Assembly (NCBI RefSeq): GCF_027580225.2
Contig: NC_073355.2
Span: 21,883,501-21,947,500 of the forward strand
Direction of reading: 5' to 3'
DNA length: 64,000 nucleotides
DNA from: Misgurnus anguillicaudatus
Lineage: Eukaryota; Chordata; Actinopteri; Cypriniformes; Cobitidae
Part shown: positions 61,624 through 64,000 of the stretch, one piece after another
Position numbering within the stretch: position 1 is the first letter of the stretch
Layout of the letters: each line of letters starts with the position of its first letter
The notes under the pieces: generated by a model
Told to the model about the DNA's origin: nothing
Seen by the model: only the letters and a program-made list of their open reading frames with translations
Database searches by the model: none
Translations under genes and position numbers: made by a program

Positions 61624-63553
61624 AAGCACTATTCGGACGGGATTAGTTTTCCAAACGACGTTTGAGTCTCAGCGTGTCCCCCAGGACGTCTGTGATTTTA
61701 TGTACCGATTCGGACGGGATTAAAATGATGCAGGCTATTCCAGAGATGGGAGTGTCTGTTTTATGCATTTGGGCTTTGCAGTAGCACGTGCTCTGGATAC
61801 GCGTGTTTGTAATGTTAAATATTTTGCTTTAAATGTAAAATTATGACAGAACATGTAATTTATTAATCTAATCTTAACAAATCAAAATAAAATATACAAA
61901 TCCTACTAAAGTAACGTTAGCCTAAGTGTTTTATATAACTGTCTGCTTATAACAAACACAAAGAAATGAAGAAATAATGATTAATAAAATTTAATATCTT
62001 TATTAATTAACATTACCATTCCGGAGTTGAACAACTTTGAACGGAGTTTCTTATAATGTTAATGATATTACAGTGTTTAGTCTTAACAGTGTATGATATT
62101 TAGCTCGTCTTGATTTAATTACTTTATTTTGCCGAATGCGAAAAAACATTATGAATGGGACTCAGGAAATACAGGCTATGTCCACACGAAGCCGGTGCAT
62201 TCCCTATCCGATCATTTTTTTTCCTTGCTCTGAAAAAATCAAGCGTGCCGCACAAGCCCTGAAAAGTGAAGCCAAAACGTCTTGATCGCCCCCCAGTGAC
62301 CGGTCCCAGTATAGGTCATAAAGCCCGCCTCCCCATGTTATTCAATGGGACTTGAGACCAACTAAAAAATTAATTACACTTCAATTATCTTTTTTCCAAA
62401 GCTGGTTTCTGTCATTTACTGTAGTTTTTATCACGCTGATGTAAATTCAAGTGTTTGTTTTTAAAATAGGTTTGTGTTTAGTTAGTTATTTAATGATATA
62501 AAAACGGTGGTGTCACGTCATGATTGACAGCTGTGATATCGTGTGATATGCGCATTCTACGAGAGCGAGGGCGGGGTTTTGACTTCGCCTTCCCTTCCTG
62601 CTCACTACTGCGCAGGACTGGTCCCGAAATCGCTATTGCGCAGACTCAAGACCCAAGATGTCAGCGCCATATCGGGACACTTGCGGCTTCACTTTTCACC
62701 AATGGAAGAGATCGAACAGGCGTCGTCCATCTTTTTTACAGTCTATGGAAAAAATAATCCGTAAACACGAAACCACTGAAACCGACTGAAAGCGGTGTAG
62801 TATATATGCCGGACCAGTATGGGGCGCTGTAATTCTGCCACAGATATACACTATACACGGGGAAGAAGACTTTGAGCATGCGCATAACCAACGTATGGTG
62901 TTGTCCATTATTGCTTGTTGCTCACCACAATTGCATAGAAGCAATAGATTTTGCTGTAATAAAGCTAGTAGGCTTTAGTAGCTTCTGTAGCACGAACACA
63001 ATCACGTAGTCCGCCGTTATTGTTGTTGCTGTTACGTGTGACGCTTCCGACACATGATGTGATGACGTTTTCGGCTGTACAGACGAAACCGCAAGGGTGT
63101 CGGTTTCAGATTTTTCCACTTTATGACCCGGTTTCAAAAAATAGCGAATTCAGTCTCCCAAAACGCCGGATCCGTGTGGATGAAACGCCAATACGATAAC
63201 AAATTTATACGTATACAGTGATACGCATCTCCGTGTGGACAGCCCCACAATATACGCGCATTAGTAAGACCTTACGGCAGATCACGTTGGCCAAAACACG
63301 AAATGAACCGCGTTTTCAAAAGATATTGCGGGCAAACACAGACATTTGCATCCGGACGGGATTCAATTTCTCAGAGGACCTCTGAGTTCGGTGGAAAAAC
63401 AGTAGGTAAATTGCTCTGGAATTTTTACAGAGGTCGTCAGAGAAAAACACAGACATGGCCGATTCGGACGGGATTAAAAACACAGAGGACCTCTGAGAAG
63501 CACGATTTTCTCAGAGGTCCCCCTGTAAAACGAATCCCGTCCAAATAGGGCTT
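61624..63553. mobile_element. 1.9-kb element with TATTCGGACGGGATT ends and nested repeats
   Basis: Left end AGCACTATTCGGACGGGATT, right end AATCCCGTCCAAATAGGGCT, inverted. GATTCGGACGGGATTAAAA also recurs near 61707 and 63463. A second pair, GGCTATGTCCACACGAAG near 62173 and CCGTGTGGACAGCC near 63231, lies inside. A further dispersed repeat (GAAGCCAAAACGTCTTGATC to TTTACAGTCTATGGAAAA) lies within that. No transposase found. Confidence 0.6.
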
Positions 63554-64000
63554 TAGCCTAGTTATCCATTACACAAACACTTTATAAAACTAAATGAATA
63601 ATTTTCCCAACGCAAAAAATAGCAGAATAGTCATAGACGAATTTGCTACATCACCATGACGTGATGATAAAGTAATAGTATTCTGCACTTTTGAGTGTGT
63701 ACTTTCGTTATGCATGCTACAGAGTACAACATCATCCATAGTGCAATTCTGTGACATGTTGAACTGTAGTCATAAGGTGATTTTGATCGAAGTAAAATGA
63801 ATCACGGTACGTTTAAATAAGCGACGCCTTTTGGTGAAATACTCATGCACATTTGTCCACGTGTGTATTTGCTGATTGTGTGTACTGTATGTGTGTTTTA
63901 ATCATACATTACTGTTTGAGATAGCATTTGCAAATGTTTCTGATACAATGCTATATGCTACACTATGCATGCACTTTCCTGTAGCTTAAAGGAATAGTCT
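63554..64000. other. Window edge, no feature recognised
   Basis: AT-rich sequence ending at TTAAAGGAATAGTCT, which may be the first bases of another dispersed repeat cut by the window edge. Confidence 0.4.

Overview
The window is vertebrate nuclear DNA, most likely from a teleost and probably a cyprinid-type fish. The evidence is small GT-AG exons separated by introns full of short DNA transposons (hAT-like, PIF/Harbinger-like and long foldback elements), a tRNA-like SINE fragment, many simple-sequence tracts, and three genes whose translations match known vertebrate families. There are no operons, prokaryotic signals or CRISPR arrays. The species call is an inference from repeat style, not a proof.

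Gene layout: (1) retreg3 (FAM134C, an ER-phagy receptor) on the minus strand, nine coding exons between 7389 and 1724, about 503 aa, complete in the window. (2) tubg1 (gamma-tubulin) on the plus strand, eleven coding exons between 8582 and 24632; the joined exons give exactly 452 codons (451 aa plus stop), the human TUBG1 length. (3) plekhh3 (PH-MyTH4-FERM protein) on the minus strand, eleven coding exons between 54460 and 30984, about 690 codons. The plekhh3 N-terminal exon or exons were not found and probably lie beyond base 64000. The order retreg3-tubg1-plekhh3, with their orientations, is the arrangement I recall from human 17q21.

retreg3 and tubg1 are divergent, with about 1.2 kb between start codons and an NRF-1-type palindrome just upstream of tubg1. 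tubg1 and plekhh3 are convergent, with a repeat-rich interval (about 25.6-29.1 kb) between their 3' ends.

Introns and intergenic DNA hold most of the unusual structure. Four insertions have exact 8-bp target duplications (hAT-like): 28113-28646, 28306-28502 nested inside it, 37530-37976 and 40503-40797. A fifth, 34899-35479, also shows 8-bp repeats but lies in a TCTA microsatellite; it carries a BED-finger-like remnant. Five elements have 3-bp TAA or TTA duplications (PIF/Harbinger-like): 16665-18506, 38139-38846, 42733-43465, 55353-55807 and 55843-56292. One of these holds a MADF-like exon remnant. There is also a family of roughly 0.85-kb near-palindromes (four copies), a three-level transposon nest at 41.7-44.4 kb, a 1.5-kb composite inverted repeat at 25.8-27.35 kb and a decayed Tc1-like transposase fragment at 49.4-49.7 kb. 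I found no evidence for a new multi-gene system. The best leads are the domain remnants in the transposons, the nested insertions, and an unusual exon 2/3 junction in retreg3.
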